DNA of 64,000 nucleotides, from assembly GCF_000383955.1 (NCBI RefSeq), contig NZ_KB913013.1, positions 6,133,158 through 6,197,157 of the forward strand. The letters are read 5' to 3'. Positions 8,775-17,806 of the stretch are shown in pieces. The number at the start of each line of letters is the position of its first letter. Positions within the stretch are counted from its first letter, which is position 1. The notes under the pieces were generated by a model. That model searched no databases and was not told the DNA's origin. It saw nothing but the letters and a program-made list of their open reading frames with translations. This DNA is from Rudanella lutea DSM 19387 (lineage in GTDB: Bacteria; Bacteroidota; Bacteroidia; Cytophagales; Spirosomataceae). The position numbers were made by a program, and so were the translations under genes.

Positions 8775-11700
8775 TTAGAAACTCACATCAATACCGAAGC
8801 GAAACGACTTATTCATGGGGTAACTTCCGCGCTGATACCCGTCGATAAGGGGCGTGTTGTAAACCCCGGATGTAAACCCAGCTTCCGGATTCAGGCCCCG
8901 GTATCCTTTGGCTGTCAGAAACAGGAGGTTCTGGGCATTGGCGTAGAGACGAACCGAGTTCAGGCGGATTTTCTTCAGAAATGGCTTCGGTAGGGTGTAA
9001 CCCACAATTACTTCCCGCAGGGATTGATACGAGGCATCTTCGACTACGTAATCGGTCAGCATCCAGTTGAAACCAGCTGTGTAATAGGGTGTTTTACCAT
9101 CGCCCGGGTTGAGTGGGCTCAACCACTTACTGGTTGTATTGAAATTGGCGTTGGTTCGTTTGATCTCGTTGTAATTGGGGTCGCCGTTAATCAGCTGACC
9201 GCCCTGCGAGCCCTGCCACACAAAGCTCAGATCAAAGCCCTTCACTTTAAACGAGTTGGTAAGGCCCCAGATGAAATCAGGATAAGGGTCGCCGATTACG
9301 GTTCGGTCGTTGATGTCGAGCTTACCGTCGTTGTTCAGATCAACCAGTTTGAGACCACCCGGCACAAATACGTTTGACAGGGTACTAGTCAGTTTCGACT
9401 CGGCAATCTGGGTTTGTGAAATCCAGACTCCGTCGGTTTTGTACCCCAGAAATTGAATCAAGGGGCCACCGACCCGGTTGAGGTAGAGTTCGGTGCGCTC
9501 TCCCTGATTTAGCAGCTGAGATTCAGAGCCCAGCTCCAGAATTTTGTTTGTATTACGCGAAACGTTGGCCGATGTTTTCCACTCGATTGTTTTGTTACGG
9601 ATGTTGTTGGTCGATACCTCCAACTCAATGCCCCGGTTTCGCAAACTCCCGATGTTATTCCACGTCTGGGGTACGCCGGTAAATGCCATGGCGGCCTGCC
9701 GCAGCAATAGTTGATCGGTTTTTGACTGATAAACATCAACCGATACCGACAGAATATTTCGGAATAGCGCAAGGTCCAGGCCACCGTTGTACTGAAACGT
9801 GCGCTCCCAGGTGATGTTTGGGTTGGAAAGGATGTCGCGGGAAGGCACCTGCCCCGATGTAACGGTACCGGTTCCGGCCCCGAGGGGGTAGTTGGCGTTA
9901 AACAGCAAATCGACGAACGCAAAATCAACAATTCGGTTATTGCCCGTAACCCCGTAACTGCCTCGTAATTTGAGGTTTGTGAGCCAGTCTACGTTTTTCA
10001 GGAAACGTTCCTCTGAGGCTACCCAACCCACCGAGGCCGACGGAAAGTAACCCCATTTGTTGCCCGGCGCGAAGTAAGAGCTACCATCGGCGCGGAAACT
10101 CGCAGCCAGCAAATATTTGCTTTTGTAGCCGTAATTGACCCGGCCCAAATATGACAGCAAGCCAATTTGGTTACGGGTGGTGAAGGTATTTTCCCGGTCA
10201 ATCGACAGGGCCGTGTTGAGCGTTGTGATCTCGTCACTTGGGTAGTCGAGCCCCGTGGTTCGGGCTTGCGAAATCGTGGTCCGTTGAGCCGTGAAGCCCA
10301 GAAGTGCCCCAACTGTGTGATCGCCGATTTGGCGGGTAAAGTTGAGGGTGTTTTCGTTCAGAAGATCAACAAAGAGGTTGTTGTTATACACCCCCCGGTT
10401 TACGTCGCCGGCCCGCGAGGCATTTCGTTTTGTGAAATCAAGTCCATTGGCTACGTTGACATAGGCACTGGCGAGCGATTTGAAATCGAGACCGGGTAAC
10501 AGATTGATTGTCAGATCGCCCGATGTAAGAATCCGGTACTCGTTGGTGCTGAAGTTTCGCGCTTCCAGCGTAGACTTGGGTTGCTGGTTGCTGGTAGCAA
10601 ATGGGTCTACGGCGGTGGTTCCACTCGTCCAGGTGGTCCCGTCGGGCATCAGACCGGAGTACGGTCGGTTCGCAAAATAGCGAGCCTGAGCATAGTCACC
10701 GGCCTGAACATCGGCAAAGAGTGGATTTTGCCGGACAAACTCGGCCGTTTTTTCATTCAAATACACCGGGTGAAAGGTGCGCCAGCGGGCAAAGTCATTG
10801 AATTCGAGGCCGGGCCGCTGTCGTTTAATAAACGATGGGCTGAGGTTCAGATTGAGCTTAATCTTCTTGCTCAGGTTGACATTCAGCTTTGTTTGTAGAT
10901 TCAGTCGCTCATATTCGCTCTGGTACATGATGCCCTGATCGTTCTGGTAGCCACCCGAAACGTAGTAGCGCGTATCTCTGGTACCGCCCGAAACATTAAG
11001 TTGCAGGGTCCGAACATTGGCCGTTCGGAGAGCCTGACTTTGCCAGTCGGTTACTTCACCAATAATTTCGTTTTCGAGGATATAGGCGGCTCGGTCGGCG
11101 GCAATAATGGTATTGTTGGCCGGCGAAATGGCAGGGTCGGTGGCCCGGATAGCCGCTTCGTCAAACAATCGTTTCACAAAATCAGTGGTACTCAGGATAT
11201 CGTATCGGCTGTAGGCCGATTTTACCCCCTGCATATATTTGAGATTGTACTTTGTTTTTTCGGGTTTGCCAGCCTTTGTGGTAATGAGAATAACCCCACT
11301 GGCTCCGCGCGAACCGTAGATAGCCGCCGATGCAGCATCCTTCAACACATCAATTGACTCCACATCGGCCGGATTGACAAACGATAGGCCATCGGCTACA
11401 GGGTGGCCATCGACCACCACGAGGGGATTGGCTCCGGCATTGACAGAGCTGATACCCCGGATTCTGATCTTGGGGTCAGCGCCCGCATCTGACGAGGTGT
11501 TTTGGATTTGCACCCCGGCTATTTTGCCCTGGAGAGCCTGATCGACTCGGGCCACGGGGGCCTCATCCAGATTCTCGTTTTTATAGGTAACCACCGCCCC
11601 TGTGATGTCGCTTTTCTTTTGGGTACCGTACCCCACCACGACCACTTCATCGAGCGATTTATTGTCTTGCCGAAACGTCAGGTTATAGCTACTGCGGTTG

Positions 11701-11969
11701 CCGACCACAATTTCCTGCGTTTCGTAACCAATGTAACTGAATACAACCGTCGATTTAGGGCTCAGGCCGCTCAGGTTGTACGTCCCGTTGGCATCGGTTG
11801 TGGTACCTCGTGTGCTGCCTTTCACGGCTACACTTACACCGGGCAGTGCTACTCCCTTTTCGTCGGTGATCTGCCCTGATAAGGTTTGCCCTGTTTGCGC
11901 CAGGCTACTGAGGGCCATCAGCCAGACCAACAGGCCCGGCAACAGGTATTTGGGTAGAAAACGTTTCAT
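8775..11969 (-). CDS. SusC/RagA-family TonB-dependent transporter (alginate locus)
   Basis: The 1064-aa protein has a Sec signal peptide (ending ALSSLAQ), a carboxypeptidase-regulatory-like domain at about residues 28-105 (TLSGQITDEKGVALPGVSV), the SusC signature DEVVVVGYG with the plug domain at about 110-240, and a long beta-barrel ending in an aromatic residue (FGIDVSF). It imports oligosaccharides through the outer membrane with energy from TonB. It lies 36 bp downstream of the PL17 gene and 22 bp upstream of susD. Here the lyase genes precede the susCD pair in the operon, whereas in many loci susCD come first. No N-terminal STN (anti-sigma interaction) domain is visible, which fits control by a LacI regulator rather than a sigma/anti-sigma pair. 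Confidence 0.95.
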   Translation of the reverse strand: MKRFLPKYLLPGLLVWLMALSSLAQTGQTLSGQITDEKGVALPGVSVAVKGSTRGTTTDANGTYNLSGLSPKSTVVFSYIGYETQEIVVGNRSSYNLTFRQDNKSLDEVVVVGYGTQKKSDITGAVVTYKNENLDEAPVARVDQALQGKIAGVQIQNTSSDAGADPKIRIRGISSVNAGANPLVVVDGHPVADGLSFVNPADVESIDVLKDAASAAIYGSRGASGVILITTKAGKPEKTKYNLKYMQGVKSAYSRYDILSTTDFVKRLFDEAAIRATDPAISPANNTIIAADRAAYILENEIIGEVTDWQSQALRTANVRTLQLNVSGGTRDTRYYVSGGYQNDQGIMYQSEYERLNLQTKLNVNLSKKIKLNLNLSPSFIKRQRPGLEFNDFARWRTFHPVYLNEKTAEFVRQNPLFADVQAGDYAQARYFANRPYSGLMPDGTTWTSGTTAVDPFATSNQQPKSTLEARNFSTNEYRILTSGDLTINLLPGLDFKSLASAYVNVANGLDFTKRNASRAGDVNRGVYNNNLFVDLLNENTLNFTRQIGDHTVGALLGFTAQRTTISQARTTGLDYPSDEITTLNTALSIDRENTFTTRNQIGLLSYLGRVNYGYKSKYLLAASFRADGSSYFAPGNKWGYFPSASVGWVASEERFLKNVDWLTNLKLRGSYGVTGNNRIVDFAFVDLLFNANYPLGAGTGTVTSGQVPSRDILSNPNITWERTFQYNGGLDLALFRNILSVSVDVYQSKTDQLLLRQAAMAFTGVPQTWNNIGSLRNRGIELEVSTNNIRNKTIEWKTSANVSRNTNKILELGSESQLLNQGERTELYLNRVGGPLIQFLGYKTDGVWISQTQIAESKLTSTLSNVFVPGGLKLVDLNNDGKLDINDRTVIGDPYPDFIWGLTNSFKVKGFDLSFVWQGSQGGQLINGDPNYNEIKRTNANFNTTSKWLSPLNPGDGKTPYYTAGFNWMLTDYVVEDASYQSLREVIVGYTLPKPFLKKIRLNSVRLYANAQNLLFLTAKGYRGLNPEAGFTSGVYNTPLIDGYQRGSYPMNKSFRFGIDVSF

Positions 11970-12005
11970 AGAATTGGTGAATCAAGTAGATGTTTGTGAA
12001 CACGT

Positions 12006-14216
12006 TTACTGGCTTACAAGCTGGTAGTAGCCCTGCCATTGAATCAATTGGCCGTTTACGGTCAGTTGATGCGGCTGGTTGGGTTGGCTGTCGGCGTTGG
12101 CAATAGCCAGCCGGTAGCGGGTTTTGTTTCGAAGTTCGATGGAGACCACGGTGGCTTCTGGGGTATTTGCCAATACTGTGATCTGTTTCACCTGTGATTC
12201 TGCGCCCGAAGTGGTTTCGGCGCGGGCATCGTATTGGCCGTGGGTCTCGATTACCGATGCAAATACACCCGTTCGCCAGTTCTGACGGAGTATCATGGCC
12301 GTTTCGGGGCGTAAATTGAAGTTGGGGTCGTTGGCGCCAACACGGGTAAGCAGAATGGTCGTATTCGCATCGGTTGCGGTTGAGACAGAATAGAACCGGT
12401 TGGTATTGAGCCAGGTAAAGGTAGCCGTACCGGCTGCCGGACTGGCTCTGGCTTCGGTCCAGATATGCTGGTAGCCATGCTGACGACCAAGCGGGACACG
12501 GCTGGTCAAAGCGGGTTCGTATTTGAAGCTGGTCGACATGAGCTGACCCGCGTAATAAAACGGCAAATCAACCTGATGTAAGCTATCTGATACAACCCGA
12601 AATACATCGAAAACCAGCGGATTGGCCCGGTTGCCATCGGGGATCATAGCCAGGGTCCGATGTAGGGTAACGCCCGGGTAGGCCGTTTTGGATTTGGCGC
12701 TCACAATCTGAATGGCCGGGTTGGTCAGATCAGAAAAGTATGCTTCACCTGGGTTTTGTTCGGCTACCTTTTCACTTCCGCCAAAGTGCGATTGTTGGTC
12801 AATCACCACCGTGTTGTGCGCAATGGTCTGTATGCCGAAGCTATCGTTTTCGGGCAGATAGCGGCCCCCATCTTTTGGAGGAACATTAAGAAAACGCACG
12901 GCCCCGTAATCGGTCAGAATTTCGCGTTCTGCTGTATAGAGCATCAGATTCAGCTTGTCGAAATGCCCGTGCGACATACCGTGCGACGTGTATTTAAACA
13001 CGACACTGGTTTGTTCCTTTTCGGGCCCACCGCGCAGCAGCGTCAGGCCGCCTGATTTACCTTCGGGCCCATCAGTTAGCACGAGGCTCTTGCGTTCAAA
13101 CGGGGGCTCTTTACCGGCATACATGGCCGCCAACTGAGCTACCTGAACCCCGCCCCGATTGAGCAGCACCCGGCCTTGCTCTTTTGCCACCGAAACCAGT
13201 GAAGGGTCGGGGCCGTATTGCCCAAAAGTGAATGACAGAGCCGTAACCAGTTCAGAGGAGGTCCAGTCTTTCTCTTTCAGGGCATCATTGAATGGGTAAA
13301 AACGACCACTGGCATCGGTTTGCTGAAGGGTTGTGTACAAAACCTTCTTCAAAAGTTGGCTACCGTATTGGTATATACGTTGTTCGGGTTGGTTGTTTTC
13401 GATAGCCTGTGCAAACAGAAACAACGGTAATGTGGCATACCGAGCATAGTAGGGGCCTTCTACGTAGTAGCCATCGGGTGAGAATAAGGCTTTGAGCTGC
13501 GCCAGATAGCCGCCGTTACCGTCTTTTTCGGTACCCAATAAAGCCTGTTGCACCAATTCGCGGTCGTTTAGCACATACCCACACAAGCCAACAGCCGTAA
13601 CCGCCCAAAGCCCATGATTATGCCGGAGATTAAACCAGGGTTTCAGGTCCACGGTCAGGAATTGGCAGAGCGGTCGGAAAACGCCCGTCTCAATAGTAGC
13701 TCGTTCCGTGGGGGTGAGTGTTTCGTACACGGCGTCGTAGGCCTGCGTAGTGTACACGAGCCAGTTACAGTCGTTCAGCGCCTGATGGAACAGTCGGCCG
13801 GGCGATGCACCCCGTGATTTGGGGTGGTTTTTCAACGTCGGGATCAAGGTGCTGTACTGCAAAAGCATATCTCGCACAAACCGGGCGTACTTTAGGTCCT
13901 GACTGATAGTGAAACACTGTCCGGCCGCCTGCATGGCCGTGTAGTTTTGCTTGTGCTGTTCGTGACTGTAGCCCCCGGCAAGGTCTTTCGGAATAGGCAC
14001 CTCAATAGGGCGAGCCATGGCGTCGTCGGCAGTTTTTTGCACAGCCTTGTACGAGCGGTCGAGTAGGGGGTATTTGCCCATTGCTTCCTTAACCACCTGA
14101 ATATCCGCGGGTTTTAGCAATAGGGTAGGATGTTTAGGTCTGGCGAAGGCCGTGCCAGCAAACAACAGCAGTAAAGCAATCCGATTAGCCATAGAAGTAG
14201 CCAGTAAAACGCGCAT
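12006..14216 (-). CDS. PL17 oligoalginate lyase (alginate_lyase + heparinase II/III-like)
   Basis: The 736-aa protein has a Sec signal (LLLLFAGTAFA). The alternative Met9 start would give the tidier signal peptide, and neither start has a clear ribosome site. The N-terminal alpha/alpha toroid carries Asn200-His201 (LRHNHG) and Tyr257 (EGPYYARY); the beta-sheet part carries His418, Asp436 and His467. From memory, these match the Alg17c catalytic residues N201, H202 and Y258 with a shift of -1, and its zinc ligands H415, D433 and H464 with a shift of +3. PL17 enzymes are mostly exolytic and release unsaturated monouronate from short oligoalginate. The gene lies 17 bp after the SDR and 36 bp before susC. 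Confidence in the family is high; exact M/G preference is unknown. Confidence 0.93.
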   Translation of the reverse strand: MRVLLATSMANRIALLLLFAGTAFARPKHPTLLLKPADIQVVKEAMGKYPLLDRSYKAVQKTADDAMARPIEVPIPKDLAGGYSHEQHKQNYTAMQAAGQCFTISQDLKYARFVRDMLLQYSTLIPTLKNHPKSRGASPGRLFHQALNDCNWLVYTTQAYDAVYETLTPTERATIETGVFRPLCQFLTVDLKPWFNLRHNHGLWAVTAVGLCGYVLNDRELVQQALLGTEKDGNGGYLAQLKALFSPDGYYVEGPYYARYATLPLFLFAQAIENNQPEQRIYQYGSQLLKKVLYTTLQQTDASGRFYPFNDALKEKDWTSSELVTALSFTFGQYGPDPSLVSVAKEQGRVLLNRGGVQVAQLAAMYAGKEPPFERKSLVLTDGPEGKSGGLTLLRGGPEKEQTSVVFKYTSHGMSHGHFDKLNLMLYTAEREILTDYGAVRFLNVPPKDGGRYLPENDSFGIQTIAHNTVVIDQQSHFGGSEKVAEQNPGEAYFSDLTNPAIQIVSAKSKTAYPGVTLHRTLAMIPDGNRANPLVFDVFRVVSDSLHQVDLPFYYAGQLMSTSFKYEPALTSRVPLGRQHGYQHIWTEARASPAAGTATFTWLNTNRFYSVSTATDANTTILLTRVGANDPNFNLRPETAMILRQNWRTGVFASVIETHGQYDARAETTSGAESQVKQITVLANTPEATVVSIELRNKTRYRLAIANADSQPNQPHQLTVNGQLIQWQGYYQLVSQ

Positions 14217-14233
14217 AACCCGTTGAACTTGCG

Positions 14234-14989
14234 TTAGATGAAATACGTGCCGCCGTTGATTTCCACCGATGCGCCAGTGATAAACGAGGCTGAATCGGAG
14301 GCTAAATATTGCACGAGGGCTGCCACTTCGGCGGCCTGTCCCTCCCGGCGTAGGGGTGTCATACCAGCCACCCGCTCGCGGACTTCCGGTTTGGTGAAGG
14401 TGTCATGAAATGTTGTCGCAATCATACCCGGCGACACCGCGTTGACCCGAATACCTCTTGGACCGAGTTCTTTGGCAAGGCCCCGCGTCATGGTCAAAAT
14501 GGCTCCTTTGGCGGTAGCATAGGCAATGGCGCCCGGTCCGCCCCCATCGCGCCCGGCCTGCGACGCGAAGTTGACAATTGCCCCGCCCGATGGCATGTGC
14601 GGAAGCACGTGTTTGGTGACCAGGAAAGTCGACTTAAGGTTTACATTGATGACGAAATCCCAAAACGCTTCGTCCATTTCGTCCATTGTTTTGCGGCCCA
14701 CCAGTCCACCAACTACGTTGACCAAAATGTCAATTTGACCGCCGTAGGTATCCACGCAGGTTTGTACCACGCGCTGAACGTCGGCGGCTTTGGTCATATC
14801 GCCCTGAACACCGATAGCCTGACCACCCGCTTCCCGAATAAGGCGCTCGGTAGCTTCGCTCTCAGTTTCGGCGTTGAAATAGTTGAAACAGACGTTCGCG
14901 CCAGCAGCAGCTAATGCCATTGAAACTTGTTGGCCAATGTCGCGGCCACCACCGGTTACTAATGCTACTTTGTTGGAGAGGTTGTGCAT
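14234..14989 (-). CDS. SDR oxidoreductase, probable DEH reductase
   Basis: This 251-aa classical short-chain dehydrogenase has a TGGGRDIG cofactor loop (residues 12-19), an NVVG in place of the usual NNAG (91-94), and the catalytic set Ser143, Tyr157, Lys161 (YATAK). In alginate loci such an enzyme reduces 4-deoxy-L-erythro-5-hexoseulose uronate (DEH) to 2-keto-3-deoxy-gluconate with NAD(P)H in the cytoplasm. The gene sits between the PL6 (45 bp gap) and PL17 (17 bp gap) genes, which makes that role the best inference. Sequence alone would also permit another sugar-acid dehydrogenase. KDG kinase and KDPG aldolase, needed next, are not in the window. Confidence 0.8.
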   Translation of the reverse strand: MHNLSNKVALVTGGGRDIGQQVSMALAAAGANVCFNYFNAETESEATERLIREAGGQAIGVQGDMTKAADVQRVVQTCVDTYGGQIDILVNVVGGLVGRKTMDEMDEAFWDFVINVNLKSTFLVTKHVLPHMPSGGAIVNFASQAGRDGGGPGAIAYATAKGAILTMTRGLAKELGPRGIRVNAVSPGMIATTFHDTFTKPEVRERVAGMTPLRREGQAAEVAALVQYLASDSASFITGASVEINGGTYFI

Positions 14990-15034
14990 GATTGCTGAAA
15001 AATTAACAAGTGTCTAAAAGTTGAGAACGGCGGG

Positions 15035-17464
15035 TTAGGGGGTTGCCGAAAATCCCAGGAACCGCCCTTTGGTTGCCTGCCTTGCTAAAGGGGTAGCAGG
15101 CTTGAGTCGGTAGTCGAAGGCTGCCGGATTGATAAACTCGGTGGGTAGTTTAGTGATGCCGGTTTGCCGAACCGGGTAAAAGGATTCGATACGCCCAGCC
15201 TGATAGAAATTACAATTTGTGAGTCGGTTGGTAGTCCAGCCGTAGTCTTCGTACAAAAGGCTGCGGCCCGCCCGCCCGCTGTTGTGAAACAGACAGTTTC
15301 GGATGTCGGTCCACTGCGCCCCTTTCATGCTCAACACATGGCCAAGCTCTACATTACCCACGTTGTCGAATGTACAGCGGTCAACGGTCAGAAACGGTCC
15401 CAGCGTACTTTCGTCATTCCCCCCGCGGTAGAGGTCGAGGGCGCCTGTTAGAATGTTCCGAAAAAGACAGTTTTGCAAAATGACGTACTCGGCGTTGTAA
15501 ATGCCCTTGTCTTCTTTTTCGGCGGCCAGGCTCAGCACATCGCCTGTAATATTGCTGAACACACAATTGCTGAACAGCACCGTGTCGGCATAGGTACTTT
15601 TGGTGGCCCGAAAAGCGGATCTTCGGCCCTCAGTCAAGTCGGTGAAAAGGCAATTATTGACAATCAGTTTGTAATGCTCAATCATGGGGTTTGCGCTAGT
15701 CCGAATGATACAGTCGGCTACGTTTGATGCCGACGTACCCACGAAGGCCAGGCCATCGAGCCGCAGGGCTCCACCGTTTTCGATGGTGAAAAACGCAAAG
15801 TTGCCATCCTCACCCGCAAACGCCACAGTTGGGCGCGTGGGTAGCCCTGCTTTGGCCCGAAACGTGAGGGGCATGTTTATGGGTATGGCTTTCGAGACTG
15901 GGTAAGTACCAGTATCCACCAGCTCGACCACATCGTGCGGCTTCAGTTGTTTACAAATTCTGGAGAGAGCATCCGGTTCATTGGACCGTACCGGCCAGAT
16001 GTTACCCGTTTTGGGGTTGTCAGTGGGCATCGGACGGAACCAGCCCGGTCCTGCCTCGGCTTCAACCACCGGCCGTTTAAACTGACGTACTGCCGCCGAT
16101 AGCACCGCCCCGGCCAGATTACCATTTTTACGCGGGCTGCCGGTGATATCCATAGAGCCGGGTACAGTCGGAAAATCGGGCGGTAGGGTAGCCTTTGGGA
16201 GTGGTACGAGGAGCCCGTCGGACGTTTTCATGAGGCTCATGGTGGCGGCTGTCAGGCCCGGTAGGTAGGGCTTCGTGCCCAGTTGAACCACGTTGTCGCG
16301 AAATGAAATGCCGCTGATATCGTCGTAGACGTGAAAGAGCGAATCCGTTTTTGGGCTGTAAAATACATTACCGATCACCTGTACATTTTCAGGGCGGGCG
16401 GTACGTTCAAGGTCTTTACCGGCGGCCAGTTCAATGCTTTTGCAGTTGACAAACGTATTGTGTGCGATCAGCACGTCGCGAACCTGATGATACCGGTTAA
16501 TGGGCGAATTGGGCACGGCGTTCATGATCGTGAGTGCCGACCGGAAGTCTTCGCCATTGAGATCAGCAAAGTAGTTGTTCCAGATTTTGTGGCCCGCATT
16601 AATAACCCGCACCCCGCCGGTATGTGGCTTTCCGTTTCCCAGAAATACATTGCCTTCGATAAGGTTGCGGTTACCGTGACGTAGCACCAGCCCTCCTTCG
16701 CATTCGACAAAAAGATTGCGCCGGATGTGGTTGTCGCACGACTTAATCGAAATAATCTCGACTTCGCCGTTGCAGTGGTAAAAGTAATTTTCCTCGATCA
16801 GCGTCCGTGAAGAGGTCAGCGAAAAGGTCGACACACCCACCCGGATGGTTTCGCCCCCGTTGGACCCCAGTCGGGGGCGAGGGCCAAAGTAGTTGTGGTC
16901 GATTCGATGTTCGTTATTCTGGTTTTGGGCATCGTTGAGGTTTACAGCCAGGGTTACACCCCCGTTTTTCTTACCTGCTACGTAGTTATGATCAAACCGG
17001 TTATGTTGTCCATACAGCTGAACCCAGATGTCTTCTTTCATGCGGTCTGGATTGTTAAATCCGTCGATGACGCACTCAGTTACCCGGCAGTTGAAAGCGA
17101 GGTGTTTGCTATCTTCCCGAAACTCAATAACTCCACTGCCTGGGGTGTATCCGTTGCGGAAATACAACCCTGTCACAAGGAGGTATTGACCGGCCAAGCG
17201 TAGCCGTGATTTCCCTTCGAGCGTGACACCGCCCGCCTTTTCGGCCCGCAGCACAATGGGTCGGCTCGCCGTGCCGGTTCCTTTAAACACCAGCAAGGCA
17301 TCAGCCCATACGCCATTGCGCATAATCAGTGTATCGCCAGGTTGCAGTTTTTCTACGGCTTCGCCAAATTCGGTAGGGGTGCGAACGGGTAACTCACGAC
17401 TGTATCCATCCGTTAGCAGGAGCGAAGCAACGAGTAAAAGTACGTAGTTTAGGAACTGGCGCAT
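15035..17464 (-). CDS. PL6 alginate lyase (chondroitinase B-type beta-helix, two-domain)
   Basis: The 809-aa protein has a signal peptide and two right-handed beta-helix domains (about 25-440 and 470-800). The N-terminal domain carries the PL6 active site: Asn202 (SNGGETIRVG), Glu234 and Glu236 (NGEVEIIS) as calcium ligands, Lys241 (IKSCDN) as base and Arg262 (LRHGN) as acid. From memory these equal AlyGC N181, E213, E215, K220 and R241 with one constant shift of +21, a strong match to the two-domain exolytic subfamily. It degrades alginate in the periplasm or at the cell surface. It is the first gene of the seven-gene leftward operon; the divergent LacI gene and operator array lie upstream. 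Confidence 0.94.
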   Translation of the reverse strand: MRQFLNYVLLLVASLLLTDGYSRELPVRTPTEFGEAVEKLQPGDTLIMRNGVWADALLVFKGTGTASRPIVLRAEKAGGVTLEGKSRLRLAGQYLLVTGLYFRNGYTPGSGVIEFREDSKHLAFNCRVTECVIDGFNNPDRMKEDIWVQLYGQHNRFDHNYVAGKKNGGVTLAVNLNDAQNQNNEHRIDHNYFGPRPRLGSNGGETIRVGVSTFSLTSSRTLIEENYFYHCNGEVEIISIKSCDNHIRRNLFVECEGGLVLRHGNRNLIEGNVFLGNGKPHTGGVRVINAGHKIWNNYFADLNGEDFRSALTIMNAVPNSPINRYHQVRDVLIAHNTFVNCKSIELAAGKDLERTARPENVQVIGNVFYSPKTDSLFHVYDDISGISFRDNVVQLGTKPYLPGLTAATMSLMKTSDGLLVPLPKATLPPDFPTVPGSMDITGSPRKNGNLAGAVLSAAVRQFKRPVVEAEAGPGWFRPMPTDNPKTGNIWPVRSNEPDALSRICKQLKPHDVVELVDTGTYPVSKAIPINMPLTFRAKAGLPTRPTVAFAGEDGNFAFFTIENGGALRLDGLAFVGTSASNVADCIIRTSANPMIEHYKLIVNNCLFTDLTEGRRSAFRATKSTYADTVLFSNCVFSNITGDVLSLAAEKEDKGIYNAEYVILQNCLFRNILTGALDLYRGGNDESTLGPFLTVDRCTFDNVGNVELGHVLSMKGAQWTDIRNCLFHNSGRAGRSLLYEDYGWTTNRLTNCNFYQAGRIESFYPVRQTGITKLPTEFINPAAFDYRLKPATPLARQATKGRFLGFSATP

Positions 17465-17541
17465 AACTAGAATAAGTGCAAATTTTTAGTATTCTTTTCC
17501 AGACGATTCGTCGGTAAGATTAGCTTAAGTTAGAAATGAAA

Positions 17542-17555
17542 TGCTATTAATAGCA
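17542..17555. promoter_or_regulatory. 14-bp perfect palindrome upstream of the PL6 gene
   Basis: TGCTATTAATAGCA is a perfect palindrome about 80 bp before the PL6 start. A half-copy, TGCTATT, recurs at about 17681 nearer the lacI-type gene. It sits in an AT-rich stretch unlike the coding DNA around it. It may be a second regulator site, different in sequence from the LacI-type array. No function is proven. Confidence 0.4.
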
Positions 17556-17605
17556 CAATAAAATTTTGCTTTTTTACCAAAAAAATAGGCCTTGTCTGCT
17601 GAAAT

Positions 17606-17645
17606 AACGTTACCGGCAACGTTACCGGTAGCGTTGCCGGTAATA
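17606..17645. promoter_or_regulatory. Tiled LacI-family operator array between PL6 operon and lacI-type gene
   Basis: Three 14-bp sites of consensus CGTTRCCGGYARCG follow each other every 12 bp (starting at 17608, 17620 and 17632; the last is imperfect at its end). Each has the central CpG dyad usual for LacI-family operators, and the middle one resembles the GntR/IdnR-type GTTACCGGTAAC. Arms 17610-17621 and 17632-17643 are also perfect 12-bp inverted repeats. The array lies between divergent promoters, so the LacI protein encoded at 17807 is expected to bind here and control both itself and the alginate operon. The 342-bp gap 17465-17806 holds no gene. Confidence 0.75.
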
Positions 17646-17806
17646 CCTTTTCTTTATCAAAAAATTTATATTTAACCTTGTGCTATTGTTTATCAGGTGC
17701 CAATATCGGAGTTCAGACGAGGGCGCCCAGTTTTTCGGGCCCGGGATGAATTCTCTGCCTCAACGTGAAATTGTACTATTTGCAGGCATAATTAAATTCA
17801 TTGATT

